A stretch of 64,000 bases of DNA from Macrostomum hystrix (GCA_950097015.1 CATNEN010000002.1:682001-746000), one strand, 5' to 3'; positions 12,401 through 28,454 are shown, counted from the first letter of the stretch. The notes: a model not told the origin generated them from the letters alone. Numbers and translations are program-made.

Positions 12401-15400
12401 ACTCCTGTCACTATAACTGAGGTACTTCATCACTCCTGTCACTATAACTGAGGTACTTCATCACACCTGTCACTATAACTGAGGCACTTCATCACACCTG
12501 TCACTATAACTGAGGCACTTCATCACACCTGTCACTATAACTGAGGCACTTCATCACTCCTGTCACTATAACTGAGGCACTTCATCACTCCTGTCACTAT
12601 AACTGAGGTACTTCATCACACCTGTCACTATAACTGAGGCACTTCATCACTCCTGTCACTATAACTGAGGTACTTCATCACTCTTGTCACTATAACTGAG
12701 GCACTTCATCACTCCTGTCACTATAACTGAGGCACTTCATCACTCCTGTCACTATAACTGAGGTACTTCATCACACCTGTCACTATAACTGAGGCACTTC
12801 ATCACACCTGTCACTATAACTGAGGTACTTCATCACTCCTGTCACTATAACTGAGGCACTTCATCACACCTGTCACTATAACTGAGGTACTTCATCACTC
12901 CTGTCACTATAACTGAGGTACTTCATCACTCCTGTCACTATAACTGAGGCACTTCATCACACCTGTCACTATAACTGAGGTACTTCATCACTCCTGTCAC
13001 TATAACTGAGGCACTTCATCACACCTGTCACTATAACTGAGGCACTTCATCACACCTGTCACTATAACTGAGGTACTTCATCACTCCTGTCACTATAACT
13101 GAGGCACTTCATCACACCTGTCACTATAACTGAGGTACTTCATCACTCCTGTCACTATAACTGAGGTACTTCATCACACCTGTCACTATAACTGAGGTAC
13201 TTCATCACTCCTGTCACTATAACTGAGGTACTTCATCACACCTGTCACTATAACTGAGGCACTTCATCACTCCTGTCACTATAACTGAGGTACTTCATCA
13301 CTCCTGTCACTATAACTGAGGTACTTCATCACTCCTGTCACTATAACTGAGGTACTTCATCACTCCTGTCACTATAACTGAGGTACTTTATCACTCCTGT
13401 CACTATAACTGAGGTACTTCATCACTCCTGTCACTATAACTGAGGTACTTTATCACTCCTGTCACTATAACTGAGGTACTTCATCACTCCTGTCACTATA
13501 ACTGAGGTACTTCATCACACCTGTCACTATAACTGAGGTACTTCATCACTCCTGTCACTATAACTGAGGTACTTCATCACTCCTGTCACTATAACTGAGG
13601 TACTTCATCACTCCTGTCACTATAACTGAGGTACTTCATCACACCTGTCACTATAACTGAGGTACTTCATCACACCTGTCACTATAACTGAGGTACTTCA
13701 TCACACCTGTCACTATAACTGAGGTACTTCATCACTCCTGTCACTATAACTGAGGCACTTCATCACACCTGTCACTATAACTGAGGTACTTCATCACTCC
13801 TGTCACTATAACTGAGGTACTTCATCACACCTGTCACTATAACTGAGGTATTTCATCACTCCTGTCACTATAACTGAGGTACTTCATCACTCCTGTCACT
13901 ATAACTGAGGTACTTCATCACACCTGTCACTATAACTGAGGTATTTTATCACACCTGTCACTATAACTGAGGTACTTCATCACTCCTGTCACTATAACTG
14001 AGGTATTTTATCACACCTGTCACTATAACTGAGGTACTTCATCACTCCTGTCACTATAACTGAGGTACTTCATCACACCTGTCACTATAACTGAGGTACT
14101 TCATCACTCCTGTCACTATAACTGAGGTACTTCATCACTCCTGTCACTATAACTGAGGTACTTCATCACTCCTGTCACTATAACTGAGGTCAGCTTCATC
14201 ACTCCTGTCACTATAACTGAGGTACTTCATCACTCCTGTCACTATAACTGAGGTACTTCATCACTCCTGTCACTATAACTGAGGTACTTCATCACACCTG
14301 TCACTATAACTGAGGCACTTCATCACACCTGTCACTATAACTGAGGTACTTCATCACTCCTGTCACTATAACTGAGGCACTTCATCACACCTGTCACTAT
14401 AACTGAGGCACTTCATCACTCCTGTCACTATAACTGAGGTACTTCATCACTCCTGTCACTATAACTGAGGTCAGCTTCATCACTCCTGTCACTATAACTG
14501 AGGTACTTCATCACTCCTGTCACTATAACTGAGGTACTTCATCACTCCTGTCACTATAACTGAGGTACTTCATCACACCTGTCACTATAACTGAGGCACT
14601 TCATCACACCTGTCACTATAACTGAGGCACTTCATCACACCTGTCACTATAACTGAGGCACTTCATCACTCCTGTCACTATAACTGAGGTACTTCATCAC
14701 TCCTGTCACTATAACTGAGGTACTTCATCACTCCTGTCACTATAACTGAGGTACTTCATCACTCCTGTCACTATAACTGAGATACTTCATCACACCTGTC
14801 ACTATAACTGAGGTCAGCTTCATCACACCTGTCACTGAGGTCAGCTTCATCACACCTGTCACTATAACTGAGGTACTTCATCACACCTGTCACTATAACT
14901 GAGATACTTCATCACACCTGTCACTATAACTGAGGTACTTCATCACTCCTGTCACTATAACTGAGGTACTTCATCACTCCTGTCACTATAACTGAGGTAC
15001 TTCATCACTCCTGTCACTATAACTGAGGTACTTCATCACTCCTGTCACTATAACTGAGGTACTTCATCACTCCTGTCACTATAACTGAGGCACTTCATCA
15101 CACCTGTCACTGTCAAAGGTCATTAAGAATTGGAGCTTCAAGCATCTATGTACAGTCACACTCACCTTTCGCCAGCCAGTGAGTGGTACTCCGGGTGTCT
15201 TCACGCTATCCGGCACGGAGCTGACCACGGTGACATCGTCGGGCGAGTCGGCAAAGCTAGCCGAACGAACAAGACCGAGGGCGGTGGTGGGTCTGGAGCC
15301 GCATTGTCCGCGCTCGTAACTGTCTGTGTAACTGTCGTTGTACATTCGACTGTACAGTTCAGGAAAGCTGGGCGCACTTCCCAAGTTTCCAGCCGATGCC

Positions 15401-15465
15401 TGAGTAGCTGCAGTTGTCCGATATCTTGGCGGCTGTTGATTGAGGCGACTCAAAGGTGAGGACAT
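424..15465 (-). CDS. Coiled-coil protein gene, 5' complete, 3' end outside window
   Basis: Nine exons can be read, in gene order: 15465-15166, 8471-8139, 7852-7793, 6767-6687, 4190-4044, 3759-3532, 1981-1919, 1305-952 and 705-424. Each has an AG acceptor and GT donor, and each is a whole number of codons (100, 111, 20, 27, 49, 76, 21, 118, 94), giving 616 residues in one frame. Residues 1-230 are Ser/Thr/Gly-rich and low in predicted structure (start MSSPLSRLNQQPPRY). From about 240 to the edge the protein is heptad-rich, full of E, Q, R, L and K (for example INQYERRIQSLEDELREARD), so a long coiled coil, perhaps cytoskeletal or centrosomal. I do not recognise the family. The ATG at 15465 is the first in the open frame; no further 5' exon was found. 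Introns are dominated by minisatellites. Confidence 0.75.
1306..1918. other. Intron of coiled-coil gene, unique AT-rich sequence
   Basis: About 610 bp between the exons at 952-1305 and 1919-1981. AT-rich, with no array and no ORF of note. Confidence 0.5.
2085..3520. repeat. 22-bp minisatellite with 396-bp higher-order repeat
   Basis: About 65 copies of a 22-bp unit built around GTCTAACAGGTGTTATCTAG. Variants (AATATCTAA, TCTAAAGGG, TCTAGTAGG) recur in fixed order. The string GTCTAAAAGGTGTTATCTAG occurs at 2413 and 2809, exactly 396 bp or 18 units apart. Located in the intron between the 1919 and 3532 exons. Confidence 0.95.
4205..6595. repeat. 22-bp minisatellite, about 108 copies
   Basis: Unit of 22 bp containing GGGAGTAGAGAGAGTAGATT. 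The main variation is GATTGTGGG, GATTATGGG or GATTGTGTG. The spacing of GTGTGAG variants repeats in blocks (132, 110, 110 bp from near 5168 and again from near 6070), showing duplications of about 0.9 kb. The 241-aa minus ORF here is only the array read through. It fills the intron between exons 4044-4190 and 6687-6767. Confidence 0.95.
6780..6865. repeat. Short degenerate GAGAGTGACAGAT repeat
   Basis: Five to six copies of a 13-bp unit (GAGAGTGACAGAT and variants) just upstream of exon 6687-6767, inside the intron. A short array of the kind that may precede a long one. Confidence 0.7.
6866..7792. other. Intron of coiled-coil gene, unique sequence
   Basis: AT-rich intron with no array, no RNA gene and no ORF of interest seen. 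Confidence 0.5.
8530..9395. repeat. 20-bp CT-rich minisatellite
   Basis: About 43 copies of CTCTCTCCTCTCCCTTCTGA, a polypyrimidine/polypurine tract. Variants include CCCCTCACCC and CCCCGTCTCCATT, and a block with the CCCCGTCTCCATT variant recurs near 9061 and 9241. Located in intron 1 of the coiled-coil gene. Confidence 0.95.
9660..10435. repeat. 20-bp GTCAGATGGAGGCAGTGGGT minisatellite
   Basis: About 38 copies. Because 20 is not a multiple of three, all three plus frames stay open for long stretches, producing spurious ORFs up to 292 aa. The motif resembles the 20-bp array at 58.9 kb. Located in intron 1 of the coiled-coil gene. Confidence 0.95.
10436..10914. other. Unique spacer between two intronic arrays
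   Basis: About 480 bp of single-copy intron sequence separating the 20-bp and 27/31-bp arrays. Nothing recognisable. Confidence 0.5.
10915..11230. repeat. 27-bp minisatellite, head of the large array
   Basis: About 12 nearly identical 27-bp units containing CACCTGTCACTGAGGTCAGC. It passes without a spacer into the 31-bp array that follows. The same 27-bp unit forms a separate array at 16513-16655. Confidence 0.95.
11226..15112. repeat. 31-bp minisatellite, about 125 copies
   Basis: The unit differs from the 27-bp one mainly by an internal CTATAA insertion (CCTGTCACTATAACTGAGG) and by TAC replacing TCAGC. Units vary at two main sites: CACACC or CACTCC, and GTAC, GCAC or GTAT. Occasional GTCAGC units (14191, 14472) and a 27-bp unit near 14830 show continuity with the 27-bp head. 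Largest array of the window, in intron 1 of the coiled-coil gene, ending 50 bp before exon 1. Confidence 0.95.
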
Positions 15466-16240
15466 TCCCTTAGTCTTCCGCTCTGACTCTTCAATGCTAA
15501 GATCTGACCAGACTAAAGGCCGTTGGATTTTATTTGCGAGCTGTTTAATTTTAGACAGGAAAATAATATTACTGACTAGTTCCGCTGACTCTCGCTTTCA
15601 GCCAGAGCATTTGGCCTCTGCCTTTCACTTGGAAGGTATGGAGCTGTGCGCGTGTGCACAGATTCCGTCAGAAACGCTCTGACTCTCTCTTCTCTCTCTC
15701 CTTTTCTTCTTTCTCTGCTCTAGTTTGGATGGGGTTGCTGTGTGTGCACACACAATGTGAATGAAATCCGCAGAGAGCAAGCCAACAAGAGCTGCATCAT
15801 CTTCCTTTTCTGGTACACAATTCGTCTGACTAAAAAAAGGAGAGAGAAGGAGTGAAGGGCCTCCAGCCTGCCCTCACGTCCTTGCGTTAGACGCATTCAT
15901 TTAATAAGCTTTCCTACAGCTCAGTACGGCATCAGGCCCGCTAAACACACACAAACACTCCATGAAAATATGCTCTACCTGGCGAATGAAATGGCAAATA
16001 GAATTTCAACAGAGTTGAAAAAAGCAGAAGGTAGACAATGCGTTAAAAAAGCTATAGATGACGTCTAAAAGCCATTTAGGCAGCTTCAGCTCTCAATGCC
16101 TTGGATAAAATTGGCAATTTAAAATGAAATCTAGATCATTATTTGTTCTCGTCAGTCAATACATGACAAATTTAAATCTGGTGCTACTATTCCGTTGTAT
16201 ACAGATTTTATATGTAATCCTGCAATTTTGTATTATTGAA
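15466..16240. other. Upstream region of the coiled-coil gene
   Basis: Single-copy sequence expected to hold the 5' UTR and promoter of the minus-strand gene starting at 15465. I see no clear TATA box or upstream exon. Short ORFs here are not protein-like. Confidence 0.4.
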
Positions 16241-16244
16241 ATAC

Positions 16245-16512
16245 TGTCATACTGTCATATTGAGATTCTGTCATACTTTGTTTCTGTGATTTTGTGTTTC
16301 TGTGATTCTGTGATTTTTTGATTCTGTGATTCTGTTATTCTGTGATTCTGTGGTTCTGTGATTCTGTGATTCTGTGATTTTTTGATTCTGTGATTCTGCT
16401 ATTCTGTGATTCTGTGGTTCAGTGATTATGTGATTCTGTGATTCTGTGATTCTGTGATTTTGTGGTTCTGTGATTCTGTGATTCTATGACTCTGTGATTT
16501 TTTGATTCTGTG
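16245..16512. repeat. 8-bp TGATTCTG microsatellite-like tract
   Basis: About 30 imperfect copies of GATTCTGT with TTTTTGATT and GGTTCTG variants, running directly into the 27-bp array. Confidence 0.9.
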
Positions 16513-16657
16513 GTTCATCACACCTGTCACTGAGGTCAGCTTCATCACACCTGTCACTGAGGTCAGCTTCATCACACCTGTCACTGAGGTCAGCTTCATC
16601 ACACCTGTCACTGAGGTCAGCTTCATCACACCTGTCACTGAGGTCAGCTTCATCACT
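16513..16657. repeat. Second locus of the 27-bp minisatellite
   Basis: Five to six copies of the same unit as at 10915-11230 (CACCTGTCACTGAGGTCAGC), same orientation. The last unit is fused within a few bases to an NHL gene fragment. Confidence 0.95.
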
Positions 16658-16658
16658 C

Positions 16659-16802
16659 CTGGGGGTGCCGGGCGAGAGCGGCAGCGGTGACGGGAAACTC
16701 AATGGTCCATGGGGTCTGGCGGTGGTGACGGAAGGTGCGCGCGAGCAGCTGGTGGTGGCTGACGGAGCCAACCGTCGACTGGTGGTGCTGAATGTGGAGT
16801 GA
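16659..16802 (+). pseudogene. NHL-propeller gene fragment, C-terminal 47 codons
   Basis: Reads LGVPGESGSGDGKLNGPWG through VVADGANRRLVVLNVE and a TGA at 16800-16802. It matches the last blade and C-terminus of the intact NHL gene at 53532-55136, but lies on the opposite strand 37 kb away. The rest of the gene is missing upstream, where sequence becomes the 27-bp minisatellite exactly at the homology boundary. A dead shard, open over its whole length. Confidence 0.8.
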
Positions 16803-16886
16803 GGCGTCAGTGAGCGCGTTGAAAGCAGCGACTTTGCAGAATTGGGTCGGGCAGTTTTGGTCTCTGTAGTTTTCAAAAATAAAAAC

Positions 16887-16924
16887 GATGTGAGAAGCTA
16901 CAGGCAGGAGACGGCGATGGCGGA
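16887..16924 (+). pseudogene. NHL-gene fragment from the coiled-coil region
   Basis: About 38 bp (GATGTGAGAAGCTACAGGCA onward) match the segment coding DVRSYRQETSMAE in the intact NHL gene, in the same orientation as the shard at 16659. It lies downstream of a segment that should come later in the gene, so the pieces are out of order. Confidence 0.65.
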
Positions 16925-17454
16925 AAAAATGTAAATAAATGTAAACTTTATGCATAATTTTTTTCTACAATTAAAAATAGTTTACTTGAATTCCGCCATG
17001 CGAGTTAAAAAACAAATTATAAAAAACAGAGGGAAGAGGGAGTTTTGATAGAAAGAGGAAGGAGTGGAAAGGTAGAGAAATGGTGTGTAATAAGTGTGAT
17101 GAATGTGAAACTGTAAGAGACGGAGAGTGGGAAGGAGTGGAGAGAGGAAGTAAGGGAGAGAGATAGAGGATGGAAGGGGGAGAGAGGATGGAAGGGAGAG
17201 AGTAGGGATGGAAGGGAGAGAGAGTTGGGGAGGAAGGGAGAGGAAGGGAACAGTTAGAAGGCCATAGTGCATCACTAAATCAGTAATCACTAAATGCATC
17301 ACTAGTAGCAAATATAGCAAAGAATATGATCGCAACTCTGTGTTTATGCTTCGATTGAACCCCAAAAATGAGACCGGAGCACTACATTTTCAGTTCGTCA
17401 ACCACACTCCTGCTGATCTTCTTCTGCATATCCGTGTCAGGATCCGGTAAGCCG
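16925..17454. other. Intergenic, purine-rich stretch
   Basis: Single-copy except for a loose GGGAGAGAGGATGGAA-type tract at about 17090-17250. No gene seen. Confidence 0.5.
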
Positions 17455-17851
17455 CAGGTGTCGGCAAACTTATTAGCTAACGGGCCAAAGAGCGAACCCA
17501 AAAGACGACAGCGGGCCGCATTGACTGTAGAAATATGATATAGGGGAGAGATGAGACAGGGGAGAGATAAGACAGGGGAAAGATGAGACAGAGGAGGGAT
17601 AAGACAGGAGAGAGATGAGAAATGATTAGAGATGAGACAGGGGAGAGACGAGACCGAGGAGAGATCAAACACGGGAGCGATGAGACCAAGGAGAGATGAG
17701 ACCGAGGAGATATCAGACACGGGAGAGAACAGACACGGGCGACCGACGAGAGATGAGACAAGATACTGTAGGTGTTGAAAGGGGCAACGGGCCAGATTTG
17801 GGAGCTTCGAGTGCCGCATCTGGCCCGCATGCTGGAGTTTGCCGACCCCTA
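17455..17851. mobile_element. hAT-like MITE with internal minisatellite
   Basis: The ends are inverted: left CAGGTGTCGGCAAACTT, right (complement) TAGGGGTCGGCAAACTCC, each followed inside by a CGGGCCA motif. The GGGGTCGGCAAAC end is typical of non-autonomous hAT elements. I see no convincing 8-bp target duplication and no transposase. The centre (17530-17760) is a 16-bp minisatellite. The left 110 bp recur at 58362. Confidence 0.7.
17530..17760. repeat. 16-bp GAGATGAGACAGGGGA array inside the MITE
   Basis: About 14 degenerate units. The flanking MITE bases GATATAGGGGAGAGATGAGA lead directly into the array, so the unit appears to be derived from element sequence. Confidence 0.85.
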
Positions 17852-17966
17852 CAGTGAGGATTAGCAGACCAATTAGCAGACTACATGTGCATCTTGTAGT
17901 ATAAGCGTCACATTGTCATTAACTACTCCATATTTGCAATTGCTTTGCATTGATAACTCATTACAG

Positions 17967-19313
17967 GCTTCGAACTGATTACGATAGCCAAGAACAAGCC
18001 TGCAAGTGCTTCCACACGCTACCCTACTACTGCCGACCCGAAGCCGTCAATGATGGAAGCACTATTGACTCGCCAATTTTTCATACGGCTGCTGGCGACC
18101 CTCTGCCTTGGGTCCTGCTGGATCCGCAGCTGAAGTTCGCGGTGCTCAGCCTCCGAGTTGGGAACCGGCTCGACGGCTCGTGTCCTCAGAGGTTCTCGCA
18201 GATTGGCTTCGGTGAGGTGTCTACCTGTGTTAAGTCTATTAACATTACTCGTCAATTAATCCAGGCAACTACAGTGACACTAGGGACACTCAACCAGATT
18301 CTAACCCAGCTAATGCCGATGCCCGTTTTAAGAGCTCTTATTAACTTAGCGTTGACTCGTTAACTCTAGGAAACATAATGTACGCTCGTACTTATCAAAT
18401 GAGCTCGAACCCTCCATTAGAACTACAAAGGCAACGCAAATTTTCTCCCCGTGGAAAGAACACGGTGAATTGGGCTTACAATAAACAGACTTTGAAAGCG
18501 TCCGACGTCAGCATCGTCAAGATATTTTGTGGTTCTGGAAGTTGCTTCATCGGTTAAAAAGCGGAAAATACGAGTATAAGCCCGAGTTTACATTGCGATT
18601 GGTTGAATATTTCAGAAGATGCAGAAAAAAGTTGGGTGTATGAAATACCGCCAATGCATGGTCCTTCTAATTTTAAGGAGTCACAAACAACGCAGCTGTG
18701 TGAACGGAGTTCAACAAAGACCTCGACCTATGCTTCTACTATACGGAAGTTCCAACTGCCGCTGACAACCCTATCAACATCACCCGCCGGAAACCTATTT
18801 TGGACAGATACCTGGCCATTTACAAGAATAACACGGGCATTGCAACTGACATGCAAATATCTTCATTTCTACGAGGTGGATATTTTCGCTCGTAAGTCCT
18901 TCGCTTATCCAAAGAAATCGATAATTTGAGTTTTAATAGACATTGAATGACAGGCTCAGATACTGATTGCTCGATCAACTTCAGTGGCCAAAGGCGCATC
19001 GCTCTACACCGCTGGTGCTCTTCCCAGCCTCCCAGCCTCATCCGGCACCTTCCTGGGTCATTGGCCAGGCCTTGGAGGTTCTCATTTGGACTGCCTGATG
19101 AAGTGCTCGCACCAGCAGCCAGACTGTCAGTTTGCTCTGGTCTGCCCGGACACAGGCCAGTGCTGGCTGTTCGGAGCAGTCAGTGAGTTCAGCGGCTTCA
19201 GCCACGGCTGCAGGAGCTTCAGCTTGACTGCCCGCTACACATATGAGGCTCACGACCAACTGCAAAGCAGCCACTGTCTCATCTCCCCACTGTCTCATCT
19301 ACCCCCTGTCTGA
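17967..19313 (+). CDS. Fucolectin-like/PAN-like secreted protein gene, partial, possibly degenerate
   Basis: Three exons join in phase: 17967-18211, 18616-18891 and 18985-19313. Exon 1 (QACKCFHTLPYYCRPEAVND through WVLLDPQLKFAVLSLRVGNR) resembles a fucolectin or F5/8-type C carbohydrate-binding fold. Exon 2 ends LTCKYLHFYEVDIF, like the last strand of that fold. Exon 3 is Cys-rich (CLMKCSHQQPDCQFALVCPD) and PAN/apple-like. In exon 2 the spliced frame is open, but the middle looks more protein-like one frame off (DLCFYYTEVPTAADNPINIT), which suggests two compensating indels. The start exon and signal peptide were not found, and the stop lies inside a minisatellite, so the 3' end is uncertain. 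Likely an extracellular lectin-type protein or a recent pseudogene. Confidence 0.5.
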
Positions 19314-19580
19314 TCTCTCTCCTGTCTGATCTCTCTCCTGTCTCATCTCCCCCCTGTCTGAACTCTCTCCTGTCTCATCTCCCCACTGTCTCATCTCCCC
19401 CCTGTCTGATCTCTCTCCTGTCTGATCTCTCTCCTGTCTGATCTCCCCCCTGTCTGATCTCTCTCCTGTCTGATCTCCCTCCTGTCTGATCTCTCTCCTG
19501 TCTGATCTCTCTCCTGTCTGAACTCTCTCCTGTCTGATCTCTCTCTGGTCTGATCTCTCTCTTGTCTCCTCTCTCTTCCG
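19265..19580. repeat. 16-bp minisatellite, inverted copy of the MITE array motif
   Basis: About 19 copies of GTCTGATCTCTCTCCT and GTCTCATCTCCCCCCT. The complement is the GAGATGAGACAGGGGA unit of the arrays at 17530 and 58446. No MITE ends are visible around this array. It overlaps the end of the lectin-like reading frame. Confidence 0.9.
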
Positions 19581-19789
19581 TCTTATCTCTCGATTCGTGA
19601 TACACATGTGGGCTGGTTTTTATAGTGATTTGAGAAGCTTTTTATGAAAATTTCAAAATCTTTTAAAGTCGTTTAAAGTAGTTGTCCTAAAATTCGTGTT
19701 TCATTTTGGTCTAGTGTTGTCGTCAAATATGTTGCTTGGGATTCAAAAATTGACAATTATACTCGTATATATATATATAATAATAATAA

Positions 19790-20108
19790 GCAAGAGGTTG
19801 CAGCCTAGTGATTAGAGCGTCAGACTCACGACTTGAAGGTCGGGGGTTCGATTCCCGACTCCACTGAAACAATTTGTGTCCTTTAGCAAGACACTTAAAT
19901 CTGCATTGCTTCAGTTCACCCAGCTGTTAAATGGGTACCAGAATCAGCTGGGATAATTGAAGGTGGGTGTGGCGTCCCCCCCAGTCCATGGACTGAACAG
20001 CTGTACGCAGCCTTCAGATGCGCCGCGCAATAGCTGCGGCTGTGCTGTCGGCTGCACATCTGACCCAATTGGGCCAGGTGTAATCAATTATTATTATTAT
20101 TATTATTA
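19790..20108 (+). repeat. tRNA-derived SINE (family B), full length
   Basis: A-box-like CCTAGTGATTAGAGCGTC at about 19804 and B-box GGGGGTTCGATTCCC at 19841 form a tRNA-like head. A roughly 230-bp body follows, with the motif TTCACCCAGCTGTTAAATGG that I recall from widespread animal SINEs, then an (ATT)n tail at 20087. AT-rich TAATAATAA flanks the left side. A truncated antisense copy lies at 25432-25562. Confidence 0.85.
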
Positions 20109-20544
20109 GTTATTTATATTTATATATATACTTAGGCTCATTCGCAATACATTCGATGTGTCATCACGTCAACTTATTAAATTTAAAATTTCCTTACAGT
20201 TTTCTATACTCCTTACTCTGTAGTAGTATCATACGCATTTTTATAGGGAGGCGAGTGTGACGATATACGAGTACATGTAAGCTTCGTGTATCAGTAAATT
20301 TCGTTTTTGCCAACTATTATCTTAGGTATTTCATATTTTATAAACAAAACTTTTTAATTATTCTATTCTCAATTTTTATTGGACATACTGTTTTACGTAT
20401 AGTATTAAATCTTAATATAGTTTTACTGTAGAATTATCGTATTTAAATAGCGTTCGAAATTAAGCGTTTTAGCGTTAAACAGTGCAAAATTACCTAATTT
20501 GGGCATAATAATTTCTATGCATACAAAATTTTATAATGTAACCA
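20109..20544. other. Intergenic AT-rich single-copy sequence
   Basis: Nothing recognised between the two SINEs. Confidence 0.5.
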
Positions 20545-20745
20545 TGTTGGCTACGGGGCAGAGTTAACCAGTTTGCTCTCGCACCAAGGTCCCTGCTGAT
20601 CTCGATTTTACAGCCGGCCACATTAAATTGGGGCGCAGCCGCGGAGAGAAAGAAGGCTTGGGGGCTTGTCGTGCAATTTGTGCTCTTGAGGGCCAACCTC
20701 CAAGGCACAGTGAGAGTGTACACTGCCTGACGATGAGAAAGAAAA
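20545..20745 (+). repeat. tRNA-derived SINE (family A), diverged copy
   Basis: Head GGGGCAGAGTTAACCAG (A-box region) and GGTCCCTGCTGATCTCGATT (decayed B-box), then body GGCGCAGCCGCGGAGAGAAA and GAGGGCCAACCTCCAAGG. Body and end CACTGCCTGACGATGAGAAA match the antisense copy at 41941-42122; the head and body also match 62570-62708. Confidence 0.75.
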
Positions 20746-20884
20746 GTCAGGGCACATGTATACACACCTGTGTGAGCGTATACCGATGCCATGCGTATGC
20801 CAGGGTCTTCGACAAGAATCGATGAATATCTAGACGATGCTGACGTCGCACAGTTTTAAGAGTTAATCGTTTTGTGCGCAAAAT

Positions 20885-21275
20885 TTTGTTACAATTTTTC
20901 CAAATGTATCCAACAATTTTCTGAATGTATACAACAGTTTTCCAAAAGTGTCCAACAGTTTTCCAAAAGTGTCCAACAGTTTTCCAAAAGTGTCCAACAG
21001 TTTTCCAAAAGCGGGTCCAACAGTTTTCCAAAAGGGTCCAACAGTTTTCTAAATGTGTCCAACAGTTTTCTAAATGTGTCCAACAGTTTTCTAAATGTGT
21101 CCAACAGTTTTCTAAATGTGTCCAACAGTTTTCTAAATGTGTCCAACAGTTTTCTAAATGTGTCCAAAAGTTTTCCGAAATTGTCCAACAGTTTTCTAAA
21201 TGTATCCAACAGTTTTCTAAATGTGTCCAACAGTTTTCCAAAAGTGTCCAACAGTTTTCCAAAAGTGTCCAGTTT
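20885..21275. repeat. 21-bp minisatellite
   Basis: About 18 copies of a 21-bp unit, GTGTCCAACAGTTTTCCAAA plus one base, with a TTTTCTAAATG variant block in the middle. As 21 is a multiple of three, long ORFs on both strands (up to 173 aa) are artefacts. Confidence 0.95.
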
Positions 21276-21279
21276 CTTC

Positions 21280-21900
21280 TTTCTGTTTCTTAGATGCGGG
21301 TATACTGGTCTGTTGATCTGTCTGTTGAAAAGTCCAAGGCTTAATTTATCTTGTTTTAGAGGCCATGACTTAAACTCGGATCGGGCTGTCTGAGTGACAC
21401 GATACGGCTGATATATTAGGACTGGAGTAGAAGGACTGGAGTTTTAGGGCTTGGAGTAGTTATAGGACAAGTAGTAGCAGTAGGCAGCTGCATCAGCGCA
21501 TTCAAAATGAAAATAATAAGCCGTGGATTTACAGCTCGAGATCCACGCGTATGATACACGTATCACTAGAGTAATTACTCTTAAAGTGTGCGATATGTGC
21601 GCATATTTTATGCTTTGATTACGCGAATAAACTACGTGAAAGTACTGCGTATATGTTGCTCATGTGCTTTGACTGGGAGTGGTCTTATGTAAATTATTTT
21701 TACTCACGGTACCTAACTGCATTTTAGTTTCCGAGTTTGCTTAGTAGTTTAACAAAAAGTTGTAAAGACTCTTGTTTATTTCTCAAGTTTGGACAAAAAA
21801 TCACTAAATTAAAAATTACTGCCCCTTTTTAAAGTAAAAGCGCAGCTCAGCTAACTTAAGAACAGAAAATTCAAACTTTCGCTCCTCCTCGCGCCGTGCG
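21280..21900. other. Intergenic region upstream of MCM7
   Basis: Single-copy, AT-rich. No gene or RNA recognised. Confidence 0.5.
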
Positions 21901-21904
21901 GGAG

Positions 21905-22041
21905 TCTTATAAAACTTTGGCCGCCATTACGTTGTACTTGAGCCTTCATTTCGCGTACCAACCGGTTTAGCTAAGTTGTCAGTGTATACTTCGATTTCTT
22001 TTTATACGTTTATTTTTTCTATTGCACATAGTCGCTGATAA
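21905..22041 (+). promoter_or_regulatory. Candidate MCM7 core promoter and 5' UTR
   Basis: TATAAAA at 21908-21914 lies 128 bp before the MCM7 ATG, which would put transcription start near 21940. CATTTCGCGTACC at about 21949 contains TTTCGCG, similar to an E2F site; MCM genes are E2F targets in animals. Both are inferred from sequence only. Confidence 0.4.
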
Positions 22042-28440
<6,399 letters not shown>

Positions 28441-28447
28441 CAAAACT

Positions 28448-28453
28448 AATAAA
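28448..28453 (+). terminator. Candidate MCM7 polyadenylation signal
   Basis: AATAAA 8 bases after the TAA stop. A short 3' UTR is implied. A second AATAAA-like signal (GAATAAAG) lies near 28829. Confidence 0.5.
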
Positions 28454-28454
28454 T

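Noticed and set aside
10915..15112. CRISPR-like array
   Set aside because: Units are head to tail without unique spacers, and the genome is eukaryotic.
19802..19875. Functional tRNA genes at SINE heads (also 25500, 42080, 62660)
   Set aside because: A and B boxes are present, but no full cloverleaf with acceptor stem pairing could be drawn, and conserved SINE bodies follow.
20747..21393. Repeat-protein ORFs on both strands
   Set aside because: The 21-bp unit gives seven-residue repeats in any open frame; no flanking exon or start context.
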